Part shown: one piece after another, positions 23,601 to 32,854 of the stretch | Layout: each line of letters starts with the position of its first letter | Position numbering within the stretch: position 1 is the stretch's first letter | From: Coleophoma eucalyptorum | Lineage: Eukaryota > Ascomycota > Leotiomycetes > Helotiales > Dermateaceae | DNA length: 64,000 nucleotides | NCBI GenBank assembly: GCA_026120035.1 | Contig: JALRME010000001.1 | Span: forward strand, 1,005,909 to 1,069,908 | Reading direction: 5' to 3' | Notes under the pieces: generated by a model | The model's input: the letters and a program-made list of their open reading frames with translations, nothing else | Databases searched by the model: none | What the model was told of the DNA's origin: nothing | Translations under genes and position numbers: made by a program

Positions 23601-25038
23601 ACCTGGCTTCCCTGACAGTGTCTTTGACAATTTGGATAGTATCCTGGCTGATACTTACATTGATTGGCGATACAGGCTTGAGTATCGTTCCGTTTCCTCG
23701 TCTGATTTCTCTTACAAATGTCTTCCACATGGACTTGTCTTTATTTTTAAGTTCTAAAGCAACTGCAAGAAATGCAGTGGTCTCAGACTGGTCTTTATTG
23801 TCCATGGGAATGCCGTTGATAGGAGATTTTAATCTATCTATTATTTCACTTGGGACCATTTTCATATCGGAAGAAACGGTTGTAGGACGTTCACGTCTCT
23901 CCAGTAGTTCGATGCTCGTCATCCATTCGGTTACGTTGTTGCGAGAGATAGCATGAGAACTTGGCTGGACGTAGAGCTTTTTTTCCTGCGCATAAAATCT
24001 TACGAATTTCTCTGCAGATTCTGTAGTGAGCCTTGTGAAATCCTTAACAAGCAAGCTACCTTCTCCCGACTCTTTTTGTCGAGACTCGGCAACGTCCTTT
24101 ACAATCACACATGCTTGTAAAATAGCGTTCTTATGCATACGTGCTCTGCCATAGCCATTAATCCCGAGTTCGGGAATAGCAACATGCGCTGTAAAGACTT
24201 GTTTCCTAACAAAATGCGATCGATGCCAGGTAAAGGTTGGTAAGCAGTCGTGCAGCGCCGCATAGTTGATGATGTCCATTTTGGCATCGGCTTCTTTTTC
24301 GAGTCTATTTTCAGATACTGGTACGAACTTGTTGAATTTGCCATGTGGGAGGATCTCTCTAAAAAGCCCCCGGTTATGAAGTTCGCAAATGGTGTGAAGC
24401 TCAGCAGCGAGAATAGCGTCTTGTTTATTTGTTCCATGGCCTACAACTTCTAGATTCCCTTCTTCTTCGTTCAGATGGATCTTATGCGTGCATTTTGCAG
24501 TGATGACCCTTCCGCCCATGCGTTGGGGACGTAGTAGCGCTTCTTGTGTGCTCTTAATTTGAAGATCCGAGGCATACAGTAACCTGCCAGGATTATCCGC
24601 GGGTTCTTGGGAGAGGCCGTATTCAGAAGCTGTAGGAACAGACATGCGCTTTCGGATCGACTCTCTTGTAAATATCTCTGAGTCGTGGGCCGGCTTCAGA
24701 CCTGGACCATCCTTCAAAATTGAAATCGCATTCGAGAGCCTGGTAACGTACTTCTTCTGCTTCGTCCGTTTTGCCTGGGGTTTAGGTTGTGTCTTCCTGT
24801 TCCGTCCATTTTTCCTCCCGAATCCCAAATTAGTTTTATCAGATATGTCGAAAACATCGTCCAAGGGTATCGTTTTGTTCCGCTTCGGAGCGGCTTGAGA
24901 TGATTTTTGAACGACCCGCTGCCTTACACTGGTCGCTTGAAATCTTGTGTTCTGTAAGAGTGGTGTACGAGGAACGAAGCTTGGAAATAGAGGTGATGTC
25001 AGGCCAGATTGCAAAGGCCTAAATCGAGTTCGAAGCAT
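20659..25038 (-). CDS. DEAH-box RNA helicase, probably mitochondrial
   Basis: SF2 DExH/D helicase of the DHX29/36/57 group, 1459 aa in one exon, ATG at 25038. Core motifs in order: I GATGSGKTTQLPQ (about 566), Ia TQPRRIAATS, II DEVHERD (about 672), III MSATID, IV ILAFLPGLQE, V TNIAETSIT, VI QRAGRAGR (about 961). These are followed by the winged-helix/HA2 ratchet region (LLSTLPISPSLGKM) and a C-terminal OB-fold segment (TIRPQDAAPVGTLF-like). The first 59 residues contain no Asp or Glu and eleven Arg/Lys (MLRTRFRPLQSG...), a classic matrix-targeting profile. The 500-residue region before the helicase core contains two blocks (HKIHLNEEEGNLEVVGHGTNK; AHVAIPELGINGYGRARMHK) that resemble degenerate double-stranded-RNA-binding folds; that reading is tentative. 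RNA substrate unknown. Confidence 0.93.
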   Translation of the reverse strand: MLRTRFRPLQSGLTSPLFPSFVPRTPLLQNTRFQATSVRQRVVQKSSQAAPKRNKTIPLDDVFDISDKTNLGFGRKNGRNRKTQPKPQAKRTKQKKYVTRLSNAISILKDGPGLKPAHDSEIFTRESIRKRMSVPTASEYGLSQEPADNPGRLLYASDLQIKSTQEALLRPQRMGGRVITAKCTHKIHLNEEEGNLEVVGHGTNKQDAILAAELHTICELHNRGLFREILPHGKFNKFVPVSENRLEKEADAKMDIINYAALHDCLPTFTWHRSHFVRKQVFTAHVAIPELGINGYGRARMHKNAILQACVIVKDVAESRQKESGEGSLLVKDFTRLTTESAEKFVRFYAQEKKLYVQPSSHAISRNNVTEWMTSIELLERRERPTTVSSDMKMVPSEIIDRLKSPINGIPMDNKDQSETTAFLAVALELKNKDKSMWKTFVREIRRGNGTILKPVSPINVSISQDTIQIVKDTVREARLLQWGHPSPSSAIEDSFQSPLSRHTTTRGLSPDLLEAKSSFLRRQLMSYESDSSTEKIRHQRSQLPMVQHGKEVMQLVNDNQVCVVVGATGSGKTTQLPQLILEEAIRAGKGGSCNIICTQPRRIAATSVAQRVAVERNEPLRQSVGYSVRFDSKIPQFGGSVHYCTTGILLRQIQDNQDAALDGISHIIIDEVHERDTQIDFLLLTMRQLTAERRAAGKAPIKLILMSATIDTTLFCRYFGEGFETGKCPYIEVPGRTFPVTQHFLEDTYSELVQNYAKHQVPGLYRTESKAYLERELDATKILKAVAPVSAELDKKVDVDRSLIDWKSKAIIDESGQLSAATDSQEYTTPISIMALTIAHLLRTTEEGSILAFLPGLQEIVALDRELKTTKPLGLDIHSDSKFKLYILHSAVPNMQQEVFEKLEAGKRKIILATNIAETSITIPDVVYVVDSSKQRELQYDKATSMSSLVSAWTSKSNARQRAGRAGRVQHGHYYTMASRDRYETFEVSTKAEILRTDLQSLCLQIKAMGVPDILDFLSKAIEPPNPKTVDLAINELQALGALGEEEDLTPLGRLLSTLPISPSLGKMVVLAAIFKCLDPIVILAAAATGKDPFLSPLNAKDEAQKVRSRWALGTGSDHVALINAFQEWRRLRVSGRWDGQNDKQFAFDNFLHYNSLVSIHQTAEQILNVLEQSGIIERARFVARKDRLRYGSAAENINSHSRALQVALATAGFYPNVAIRTRNNPARFLRTVHENDTSIHVNSLAAPKSADGKKYGPIRPQDAAPVGTLFTFVQKTQADGNTINLRSVSQTFPMAVILFGGKLSKRGNILTVDDWIPFYTKGAEMYAAGAMTRLLKTHLEKIFSQLGTRTQRNLLAQSGTSILLSQDQSWDFLIKNVVTTLEQCAQELKSPTHKERAQQSSTLNNHSWQLNKNATTSYAAGIPSRPNLSSMEAVFTESRPLKKNNVKLEDIFKKWIN

Positions 25039-25598
25039 AATGTTAATTGACTCGATCGAGCTATGTCAACTTTTCGTATGCGATGGAAGTTCTCGACGTC
25101 TCCTGCACACACAGAACCTTCCAGAAATTAGTAAGAACTCGAAGAGATAGGAGTGTCTCAAATAGTACCTCAATTGCTATTCTTTAGTTCTGGCTATCTG
25201 CTGTGTTCTGCAGTGGTGCCGCAAGACATCCTGACGTTCGGCAAATACCAACGGAAGGACTGGACAGCAGATTAAGATGATCGCAAGGAAGCTTTGATGA
25301 GACTGGTCTACAGCTAATGTGATAGTAGGCCGTTATATTTGTTTGCAGTGGCGTAGCTTCATCATGATAGTTAACTCCCAAAAATTTACAGGCACAAGGC
25401 AAGTTCGGCATTGAGTTTTTCCGACTATACGCGTCGTACCATAAACGCGATCTTTAAAACACGTCACTACAATTACCTCTAACCAAGCCGAAACTGCTCG
25501 CTAGCATCAGATTCATATAAAATCTAACTTAAATTGATAAGTTATCTTTATGAACTGTTAAATCTCATAGCAGCTTAATAAAATAGTACAAGTATCCT
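25039..25598. other. Intergenic region
   Basis: About 560 bp upstream of the helicase and downstream of the dienelactone hydrolase; AT-rich toward 25500-25600. No further feature seen. Confidence 0.5.
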
Positions 25599-26496
25599 TC
25601 ACAATTTAAAATGCTTGGAGAAGAAATTCGCGATGTGGTTGTATCTGTTTGCCGTCAGATGGGATTCATTGGTCTTACAAAACTGTACATACCCTCTCTC
25701 ATACTCCTGCAAGTTCTCATCATCATTGAGTTTAGCTCGGGCCCCCATCCAACCATGATGCATGGTAGGGTATGTATCGACTTCGCCGAGCTTTCCTTCT
25801 CCTGTTAGGATTTCGGAATACTGCTTGACTACCTCAGCATCTTCGCCATTGGAAGCTAGGACGATATGTGGGATGACAATCTTTTCGGCGTCTTCTTTCG
25901 CAAGTTTCCTGCTCAGTCAGTCTTTAGTTCTTGATTCTGAATCTAGAGTCACATACCCAGGGTGTACTTGGCCAGAGACACTGAAAGGAGTGCCGTTGCC
26001 ACTTGAAAGTGCAGTTACTTTACCACCCCAGCATAGACCAAGTGATGCCCAAGACTTGACGCTGGGATATGTTGTCTTTGCAGCCTCCACCATTGAGAAA
26101 AGAACTGGAACATAAGTTGCAAATTTCGTGTTCTCCTTTTGCCATTCAGCTTTTGCTTGCTGGGCAGCCTCGCTTTGGTCAGTGAACCATTCCGCCTTTA
26201 TTGGGTTTCCCTTGAAGAAGTCCGGGACTATGACGAGTGCATCCAAAGCTTTGGCAAGCAGATCTGCACCTTGCATAGTCTGGGGCGTAAAGCCAAAGAC
26301 ATCATAAATGTCAAAGATGCCTTTGGCAGAGGTTGGAGAACCAGTAACGTCTAATCCGATCAGCGTTGGGTTACGGCAGCAAACAATCACCCTTACAGCA
26401 TCTAAGGCCTCCGATGTCTTCCTGATAAGACCCAGCGGGCTTATAGTCGTCCACCACAACTTTGGGAATTGTATTGCACGCTGCACATGTCGCCAT
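25599..26496 (-). CDS. Dienelactone hydrolase family protein
   Basis: Alpha/beta hydrolase with a Cys nucleophile. Four exons, complement(25599..25644, 25693..25908, 25957..26350, 26397..26496), 251 aa, with introns of 48, 48 and 46 nt that each keep frame and rebuild family sequence. Exon 1 gives MATCAACNTIPKVVVDDYKP and reads into LRCYVTGSPTSAKGIFDIYDVFGF. The nucleophile elbow is GLCWGGK (Cys in place of Ser), the acid is probably the Asp of NGEDAEV, and the histidine lies in TMHHGWMGARA. No signal peptide, so intracellular. The family opens lactones such as dienelactone in aromatic catabolism, but most fungal members (yeast Aim2 relatives) have no established substrate. The C-terminus HFKL is not a canonical PTS1. 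None of the adjacent genes suggests a pathway. Confidence 0.92.
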
Positions 26497-27586
26497 TGTG
26501 AATTAGTCAGAACAGAACTGAGAGTGTACCCTTGATTTCCTTGGCATCAATGTTAATGCGACTTTGGGCCCAATGGAAGACTGGCTGATATATGATTGCA
26601 AGGAGGGTTCGCTAGCTACTCAGTTCGAACGGATATAAGATGCGAAACTCGGGTTTAGACGGCTAATATGAGCGCGATTGCAAACTTAGTCACCTGATTC
26701 CATGCACTAAATACATGCAGCGGAAGTGGCACAGGTAGTGTTTATACATATAACTCTCTTCTTTTGGCATTGATGGGTTCTACACTTGAACATTGTCATT
26801 CTATAGTTATAGAAATGGGGTTAATGACTTTAACGCTGGAGGTCTAGTCCGTAGGACTGAATTATTGTCTAGAGTAAATATGATAAAACGACCTTCTGTT
26901 GCAAGTGTCCTCTCTATTTGCGTCCGAAAGGAGAGAGGCTGTGGGTATTGAGGAGGCGACGCCAGGTTATTCAATTTAGCAATATTCTGGTTTGGAGCTG
27001 TCTTGGGTGGGGAAAGAACTTTAGAGAGAAGTCTGGCTTTTCATACGGCACTTTGACTCGGACAGGCGAGCTTTTCCATTTGAACAATACACCATCCCGG
27101 AAGCTTTCTATCGTCGCCTTGCAATTCTCTACAAATCCAAAACCGCAATGGTTCTGGACTGTAAGTCAATCGCGGCTCAAGTAATTTACTATAAGTCGAG
27201 CAACGTTCACATCCATCCTTGAGTCTGATATAGAGTTTGAGACGTTCATCGGTCGATGGAGCTGCAGGAAAGTGGCTGAGAAAGCAGGGCATTCACAGTT
27301 GTATCGAGCGATTTATACACATATTTACAGTAAAAAAGTTGAATCAGAGCGCACCTTGCCGAGAAAAAGTGCTCATTCTAGCGCAGCTACGTAAGGTATG
27401 AGATGGTCAGTGATCAGCCTTGCGATTTCTAGTCGTCGTGATTACTACACCAGCTCACAAGGTACGTCCTCCAATATGCAATGACATCCGCATATAAATA
27501 TAAATAAAAAGGATCTTGCTGCTCTTGAATTCCAGCTTCTCCAACTTCGGTTCTTTTTCTAGTTCTCAACATATCAATTGCCCAAA
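26497..27586. promoter_or_regulatory. Divergent promoter, dienelactone hydrolase / Mn-SOD, with TATA element
   Basis: A 1.1-kb region between two head-to-head genes. A TATAAATATAAATAAAA stretch at 27493-27509 lies about 80-95 bp before the SOD start codon and is the best TATA box in the window. The remainder has only short, uninformative frames. Confidence 0.5.
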
Positions 27587-28299
27587 ATGTCTTCCATAAC
27601 CCAGTATACTTTACCAGCATTACCATATGCATATGACGTATATATTATCTTTTGAACCAGCCTTTCGAGATTTTATTACTTACATAATGCCAGGCATTGG
27701 AACCCCATGTTAGCAAAGAGATCATGACTCTCCACCACACAAAGCACCATCAAACCTACATCACAAATCTTAACAATTTCCTACAAACTCAGTTGATGGC
27801 TTCCTCGGCAGGCGATCTAGTCAAGCAACTGAGTCTCCAACAAGCCATCAATTTTCACGCTGGTGGACATATAAACCATACCCTCTTTTGGGAGAATCTA
27901 GCCCCGCCATCTTCATCATCAGCGTCTCCTATCTGTGCCTCAAAATTGGTAGCTGCGATCAACGCACGCTGGGGCGATCTCTCTACTTTTCAACAGAGAT
28001 TCAATGCTGCTCTACTCTCCCTAAAAGGATCCGGATGGGGTTGGCTAGTACAGGATCTCGAGAGTGGTTCTCTGGATATCATCACCAGCAGAGATCAGGA
28101 TATTGTCCCCGCAAATAAGAAGCCACTACTCGGCGTAGACTTTTGGGAACATGCTTATTATCTGCAGTATTTGAATGACAAGGCTGCGTATGCAAATGGG
28201 ATCTGGAAAGTTGTTAACTGGGAGATAGTCGAAAAGAGATTCACTGGTAGCGTTGACAGTGTTTTCGGGAGTTTGGTGGGACTGAAGGCTGGTTTGTGA
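27587..28299 (+). CDS. Manganese superoxide dismutase, cytosolic type
   Basis: Converts superoxide to O2 and H2O2. Two exons, 27587..27637 and 27694..28299, 218 aa; the 56-nt intron joins LPYAYD to ALEPHVSKEIMTLHHTKHH, the invariant N-terminal block. Metal ligands: His31 (LHHTKHHQTY), the His of HINHTLFW, and Asp plus His of DFWEHAYYLQY. GWGWLV and the RDQD glutamine fit the Mn type over the Fe type. The protein begins directly with the mature domain (MSSITQYTLPALPY) and has no presequence, so it should be cytosolic and not the mitochondrial Sod2, which would be encoded elsewhere. There is no PTS1. The Ser-rich linker ENLAPPSSSSASPICASKL is slightly long for the family. Confidence 0.93.
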
Positions 28300-28993
28300 A
28301 GCGGGGTTTTGCCAAATACCTTGTTGGGTGCCTATGAAATTTCTGATGAACTTTATGGTTGGCTGCATTAGTAAGAGCTTGCAGCTACGAAGTGACTCGG
28401 TTTTGGATTGATGGAGTTAGCTTCAGGAATATAGTTCAAAAGTCCAGGGTGACTTATTATGAGAAGTCGCTCAAAATCTCTCAAATACTCTTACTATCAC
28501 TATCCGACTTGGATAAGATCCCACATCCAGAAGTTCCACAATCATATTCCTGAGTAGAGCCGATGGCCATGCATACAGCTCCTTTTCTACACGCATTCCA
28601 CGTGAGTCATACTCCCTTGCTTGAAAGAAGTGCTTAATTCAATGTTTCTTGTTGCTATCTTTCAATCCTTCATGAAGCAAATTAAGCGAGATCGTCTGGG
28701 AATGGGGACAGATGTTTGAGTGCATATACATGCACTATAGCTCATCTAGATTGAGAAGGTTTCATATGGTAAGATTGATCCAAGATTCTCAATAATTTCA
28801 GGTGTATACTGGCAAAAAACAGAAAATCTGCCTGTATTGATCATCTTTTTTACGTATCAAAGGAAATCTCTCCAATAATATCGTCAACTCACGAGCTTCT
28901 GTTTCTTGTACTTTGATAGCAGCTCCAATCTGAGATCTCTTAGATCCCTCAATTATTAACCAAGAGTCTAATTCATAAAACCCGTGGGAGCTA
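28300..28993. other. Convergent intergenic region
   Basis: About 690 bp between the SOD and the small membrane protein gene 3' ends; only short frames. Nothing recognised. Confidence 0.5.
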
Positions 28994-29407
28994 TCACTTT
29001 GTCTTTTCGCGCCACTCCATGGGCCGCATTCCAAAGCCGCCACCATCCGAATACACCAGAACATAAACCAGAACCAAAATCAACGTAACAACCACAAAGA
29101 AGTTGACGGCAATCACAATTGCAACATATCCAGGCATATCACTAAAGATAAATTTCCATTTCAACTTCGGCTTAGCCTCCTCATCCCCATCCTTCTTGTC
29201 CTTATCAGACATCTTATCCTTCCCTTTCTTCTTGTTGTCCTTTGACTTCTCAGTCGACTGAGCTATTTCTAGCTGCCCTGATTGGAAAGGTAAAATATAG
29301 TGGTTGTTAGGATTTGAGAAGATAGGGAAGTATTTCTGGTAAACCAGTGGTGGGTACTGGAGGTGGGGATTGTCGGAGAGAGAGGTTAAGTAGTTCATGT
29401 CGATCAT
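28994..29407 (-). CDS. Small C-terminally anchored membrane protein, unknown
   Basis: One exon, 137 aa. Residues 1-50 are neutral and Asn/Pro/Tyr-rich, 52-85 are a Lys/Asp/Glu block (KSKDNKKKGKDKMSDKDKKD), and about 93-118 form one strongly hydrophobic helix (YVAIVIAVNFFVVVTLILVL), leaving a short GGGFGMRPMEWREKTK tail. This is the layout of a tail-anchored or single-pass ER/mitochondrial outer-membrane protein. A later ATG at the MSDKDKK position would give a 72-aa form containing only the charged stalk and anchor, so the start is uncertain. No family recognised. Confidence 0.6.
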   Translation of the reverse strand: MIDMNYLTSLSDNPHLQYPPLVYQKYFPIFSNPNNHYILPFQSGQLEIAQSTEKSKDNKKKGKDKMSDKDKKDGDEEAKPKLKWKFIFSDMPGYVAIVIAVNFFVVVTLILVLVYVLVYSDGGGFGMRPMEWREKTK

Positions 29408-30069
29408 TGAGGGTCCTTGGACTCAACAAGAAGGGTTTTATCGTTATTGGCGTAACTATTGAATCGCAATTAAGAACTTTCAGCAATCCACGAGAATGAA
29501 CAGGGCATGAATTAGAATTTCAGTGGGAGAAGAATTCGAGATTGGTCTCATGACTATGCTATAGGCTTTCTGCTAGAGAATGTTTTAACCTGTACATTTT
29601 GACTCACTTAAACCTGGTGGTCATGCAACTTAGACGGTGTAACGGCTTTTGAATACGAGCAAATGTTGTGAAACTCACAAACACCGAGCTATTCCATTTC
29701 CCATGTCATGGATACCTGCATATAGAAATTTTCTGTGTATTTTGACGAAAGATGTTACGTTCACAGAGAGATACCAAGTCACACAATCAAGGACATGTAC
29801 AGGCAAACTGATATTGTCGTGCCAAGGTGTTTGGCGTGTTCTGTACGTTTTTCAGAATCCTTGCCGTAGATGGCAACTTAACTCTGTATGTAATTAAGGT
29901 TGATCTCAATCGATTGTACTCAGAATCAGTCAATACATGAGCGCGGTATACATTTTAATTTCTAGTCTTTCTAAAAACTTATCAGAGCGAATCTGCCTAT
30001 CTATCTATAATTTTAACGTGCATATACAGTCATTAAGTCCATCCTTCAATCAAAGGCAAGCCATCTTGA
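29408..30069. other. Intergenic region
   Basis: About 660 bp between the small membrane protein promoter and the 3' end of the DUF89 gene. No feature recognised. Confidence 0.5.
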
Positions 30070-31679
30070 TTACTTCCCACCTGAGAAAGAGCACACAGCC
30101 CATTTACCACTCCAGGCCCATTCTCTCTTTCCGCTCTTGTCTTCTCCCTTCAATTCCTCGTCAAGTCCAGGCTTTAATCCGACCACAACGTCAGCCTTGC
30201 ATGTCCTCAACGCGAGAACATTGACTCCAGATCCGGGACCGAGGGGACCAATGGCAGTTGTAAAAGGTGTTGTAGGATCCCACATGCCATCACCAGTAAG
30301 TTTTCTGTAGTTAAGGTCCCCTTTGAAAATTACAACCTCGCTTTCTTTAAGATCCTCGTACAACTTTGGTGCTGAGGATGGTAGACGCCAGTAGCTTCCT
30401 CCCTCAGTCCAAAAGGTTGAAGTACGGAGCATAAGTTGTCCTTCTGAATGAAATTCACTCCAGGTTTTGAACAAAAAGGCAAGTTCATCAATCTCTTTCT
30501 GTGAAAGAGGTGTTGGTGTCTTACCAGTAGCAACTTCATCTTCCGATGGTGTAGAGTAAAATGGTTGTGGGTTTGCAAGGGCATTCAAGAGATCAGCGAA
30601 ATCTTTTGGCACTACATCAGACACAAACCAAGGGATTGCCTTAGGATGTAAAATGATGTTCGTGGCGAGTCCAGAGCTGAGAAGGAAGCCTGCAAGGATA
30701 AGGTCGACATATAATTCGAACCCTGCGTTGTCTAGAACAATATCAACCTGTCTGTATTTCTTTCCCTCCGTCTTAGCCTTTTTCAAGGTATCGTATGCAG
30801 CCTCAAGGTCGTTGGCAATGATGTTCTTCTCGGATGCTTTTCGGGCTTCTGATCCTTGTAGTTTTTGAATATCTTCGTAAGTAAGGGATGTGAGGAGGGA
30901 CAGATCCGTTGCGTTTCCCCACAAGCAGATTTCGCACATCTCCATGAAAAGTATCTTCTCCGCAGCATCCAATTCTTCCTGTGACTTGTTGCTCTTGTTC
31001 TCCATCTGATTGATGAGCTCGTGATAGCGACCTGCAAGCTCTAGGACGGCCGGACGTGAAGAGCGGAAAGTGGACATCTTTTGACGAGCAAAGATATCAT
31101 ATTGCTTCCAATGGCTAGAAAGGGCGAAAGCAGTTGCAATTCGTCTGTAAATATGTTAGTCACTAAAACGTGCTTTCAAAAAGTAAAGATGCATACCTGT
31201 AAAGGTAACATTCTGCATAAAGCCAAGGAATATTGAACCATGAAGGTGATCCCAATTGTTCCAACTCCTTGTTGTAGCTTGCAATATCTGGCTTTCCATC
31301 GTCAGGTAGCGGGCTAAGAGGTCAGCAAATTCTAAGGCTCGAGATGCCACGGTTCTTACGTCAACTTTCTGTCGTGTTGAAGCTCATACTTGAGCTTCGC
31401 CAAGTCTTCAACTATGCGCTTTCCTTCTGTTCGCTTTTCCTCGTCGGTGGTCTCTGATACGGCGCGGTGGACATCATCGATAGCTCCCGTCTGTGAGTAT
31501 CAGCAACTATTCATCTTGTGGATGAGCTGTAGTACGTACAAGAATGACCGGCCATCGATCTCTCGCAGAGATGTAGGCGAAAGAGGTCTTATCGGAGGTA
31601 TATGAGGGTCCTGCCAATTGTTAGAGAAGTCATAGCACGTGGGAATTGGTTCCTCACTGGTTTTGGTATCGAATTCCAT
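30070..31679 (-). CDS. DUF89 damage-control phosphatase, ARMT1/Hrt2 type
   Basis: Metal-dependent phosphatase of subfamily III (human ARMT1, yeast YMR027W), proposed to remove phosphate from damaged or surplus sugar phosphates such as fructose-1-phosphate. Five exons, complement(30070..31144, 31197..31313, 31360..31490, 31540..31610, 31658..31679), 471 aa. Exon 1 is only 22 nt; with 46-52 nt introns all junctions keep frame and give MEFDTKTRPSYTSDKTSFAY, RDRWPVILTGAIDDVHR, LTPLPDDGKPDIASYN and CYLYRRIATAFALSSHWKQYD, all matching what I remember of fungal orthologues. Hallmarks: EMCEICLWGNATDLSLL, VLDNAGFELYVDLILAGFLL (metal-site Asp/Asn) and FKGDLNYRKLTGD. Cytosolic; no targeting signal. The earlier assignment of this family as a methyltransferase is why the name ARMT1 persists. 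Confidence 0.95.
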
Positions 31680-32740
31680 CTTGATTGATTTCTGCAGGAA
31701 CAAATTGTGGCAGGAGATGAAAGATATAAATATGAAGTCTGCGTAACTGTAGTTTCAAAATGGCGGGGCTGACCTTATACAGGTGTTTGGAGGGATGGTG
31801 GGGCATCACGGAATCGGCAGTTATTGGCTCGCTTGTCGAAGTTCGTCTTGTCTCGTCATACGCGGTTTGCCGTTTGATATCAGATTCTAACTTCAGACAA
31901 GTTTTTGTCTGAAGATCATTCGTGGAATAATGCAACTCTGAACATAGATCTAATGTGGAGATTATGACCTGTTCAGATTTGTTCAGATCAAATAACTGCA
32001 TGCTCATTCGTGTAAGATACGTCGAAACACACGTGGTGTTCCCTCTTTCGTCCTGTTCGTCGCTCGGTAATTCCGTGGCAGCGACTCAAGGCAGGCAAGC
32101 GGCCTAAGACCAAGTTTAGATGGAAAATTACGGCCAATGTGTTTAGAAACTCTCGCCAATTCTCAGTGCTATACTATATGACTTCCTTCAAGAATGGGTT
32201 GTGTATCTGGACATCTCCGATCCTGAGACAAGTGACTGATGCCTTTCACAAGTATAGCGGTAGATTTTCTCCCATTTTAATATTGCTAGTAGTAATACTC
32301 GAATTGCCACCATACTCATGATTATGTTGCCCATATTTAGTGTTTTTAACCTGTCTCTTGGTCGAGGACTTTGTAGAAAGAAATGTCGCTATAGAATAGA
32401 ATCTAGACAAGATTTTTCCCTCAGTACCAGTCGTTTTATTTATCAAAGCATTGAAGTACATGGTAGCTCACAAAAATCATGGGCCAAGCCAAAACAAAGC
32501 AAGAAGATCTTAGCATATTTTCACGATTAAGCACACTGATTCTTACCTGGCTACTTCGTACTGTGACATTTTAAAATCCTACACTATTTAGTCACGGTTC
32601 CCCCCCCCCCCCAAATAAAGAACAACTGAAGCTATACCTAAAGCGGCGTTAGGTACAGCGACCCAGCAGGGCTCGGGCGCGCAAACTTTAATGCAATGTA
32701 TATTATAATAAGCAAAAGGTCTACATCAAACAAATGACTC
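31680..32740. other. AT-rich intergenic region with a perfect hairpin
   Basis: Upstream of the DUF89 gene. It contains a perfect 10-bp inverted repeat with a 4-nt loop (31891-31914) and a 13-base C run at 32600-32612. No coding signal was recognised; frames of 60-120 codons lack family features. Confidence 0.5.
31891..31914. repeat. Perfect 10-bp inverted repeat, 4-nt loop
   Basis: CTTCAGACAA is followed by GTTT and then its exact reverse complement. It lies about 215 bp upstream of the DUF89 start codon, so it falls in the promoter or 5' leader. It could be a dimeric regulator site or a leader hairpin; function not known. Confidence 0.55.
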
Positions 32741-32840
32741 GGGCAATTGGTCTAGTGGTATGATTTCTCTTTAGCAAGCTTGATTCGAGCAGAATCAGCG
32801 ATCTTAGAGAAGGTCCTGGGTTCAATTCCCAGATTGTCCA
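32741..32840 (+). tRNA. tRNA-Ala(AGC) with a 28-nt intron
   Basis: Folds as a full cloverleaf: acceptor GGGCAAT with ATTGTCC, including the G3-U70 pair that marks alanine tRNAs; D arm GTCT...TGAT; anticodon stem TCTCT with AGAGA; loop TT-AGC-A followed by a 28-nt insertion and T38, exactly where tRNA introns sit (after position 37); variable loop AGGTC; T arm CTGGG-TTCAATT-CCCAG; discriminator A. Without the intron it is 72 nt. Internal promoter boxes are intact (A box TGGTCTAGTGG, B box GGTTCAATTCC) and a T7 pol III terminator follows at about 32848. The weak spot is the D stem and the U-rich anticodon stem, so tRNAscan scoring would be useful to exclude a decayed copy. Confidence 0.8.
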
Positions 32841-32847
32841 TTCAAAA

Positions 32848-32854
32848 TTTTTTT
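32848..32854 (+). terminator. Pol III terminator of the tRNA gene
   Basis: A run of seven T starting eight bases after the discriminator base, the expected spacing for RNA polymerase III termination. Confidence 0.7.
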
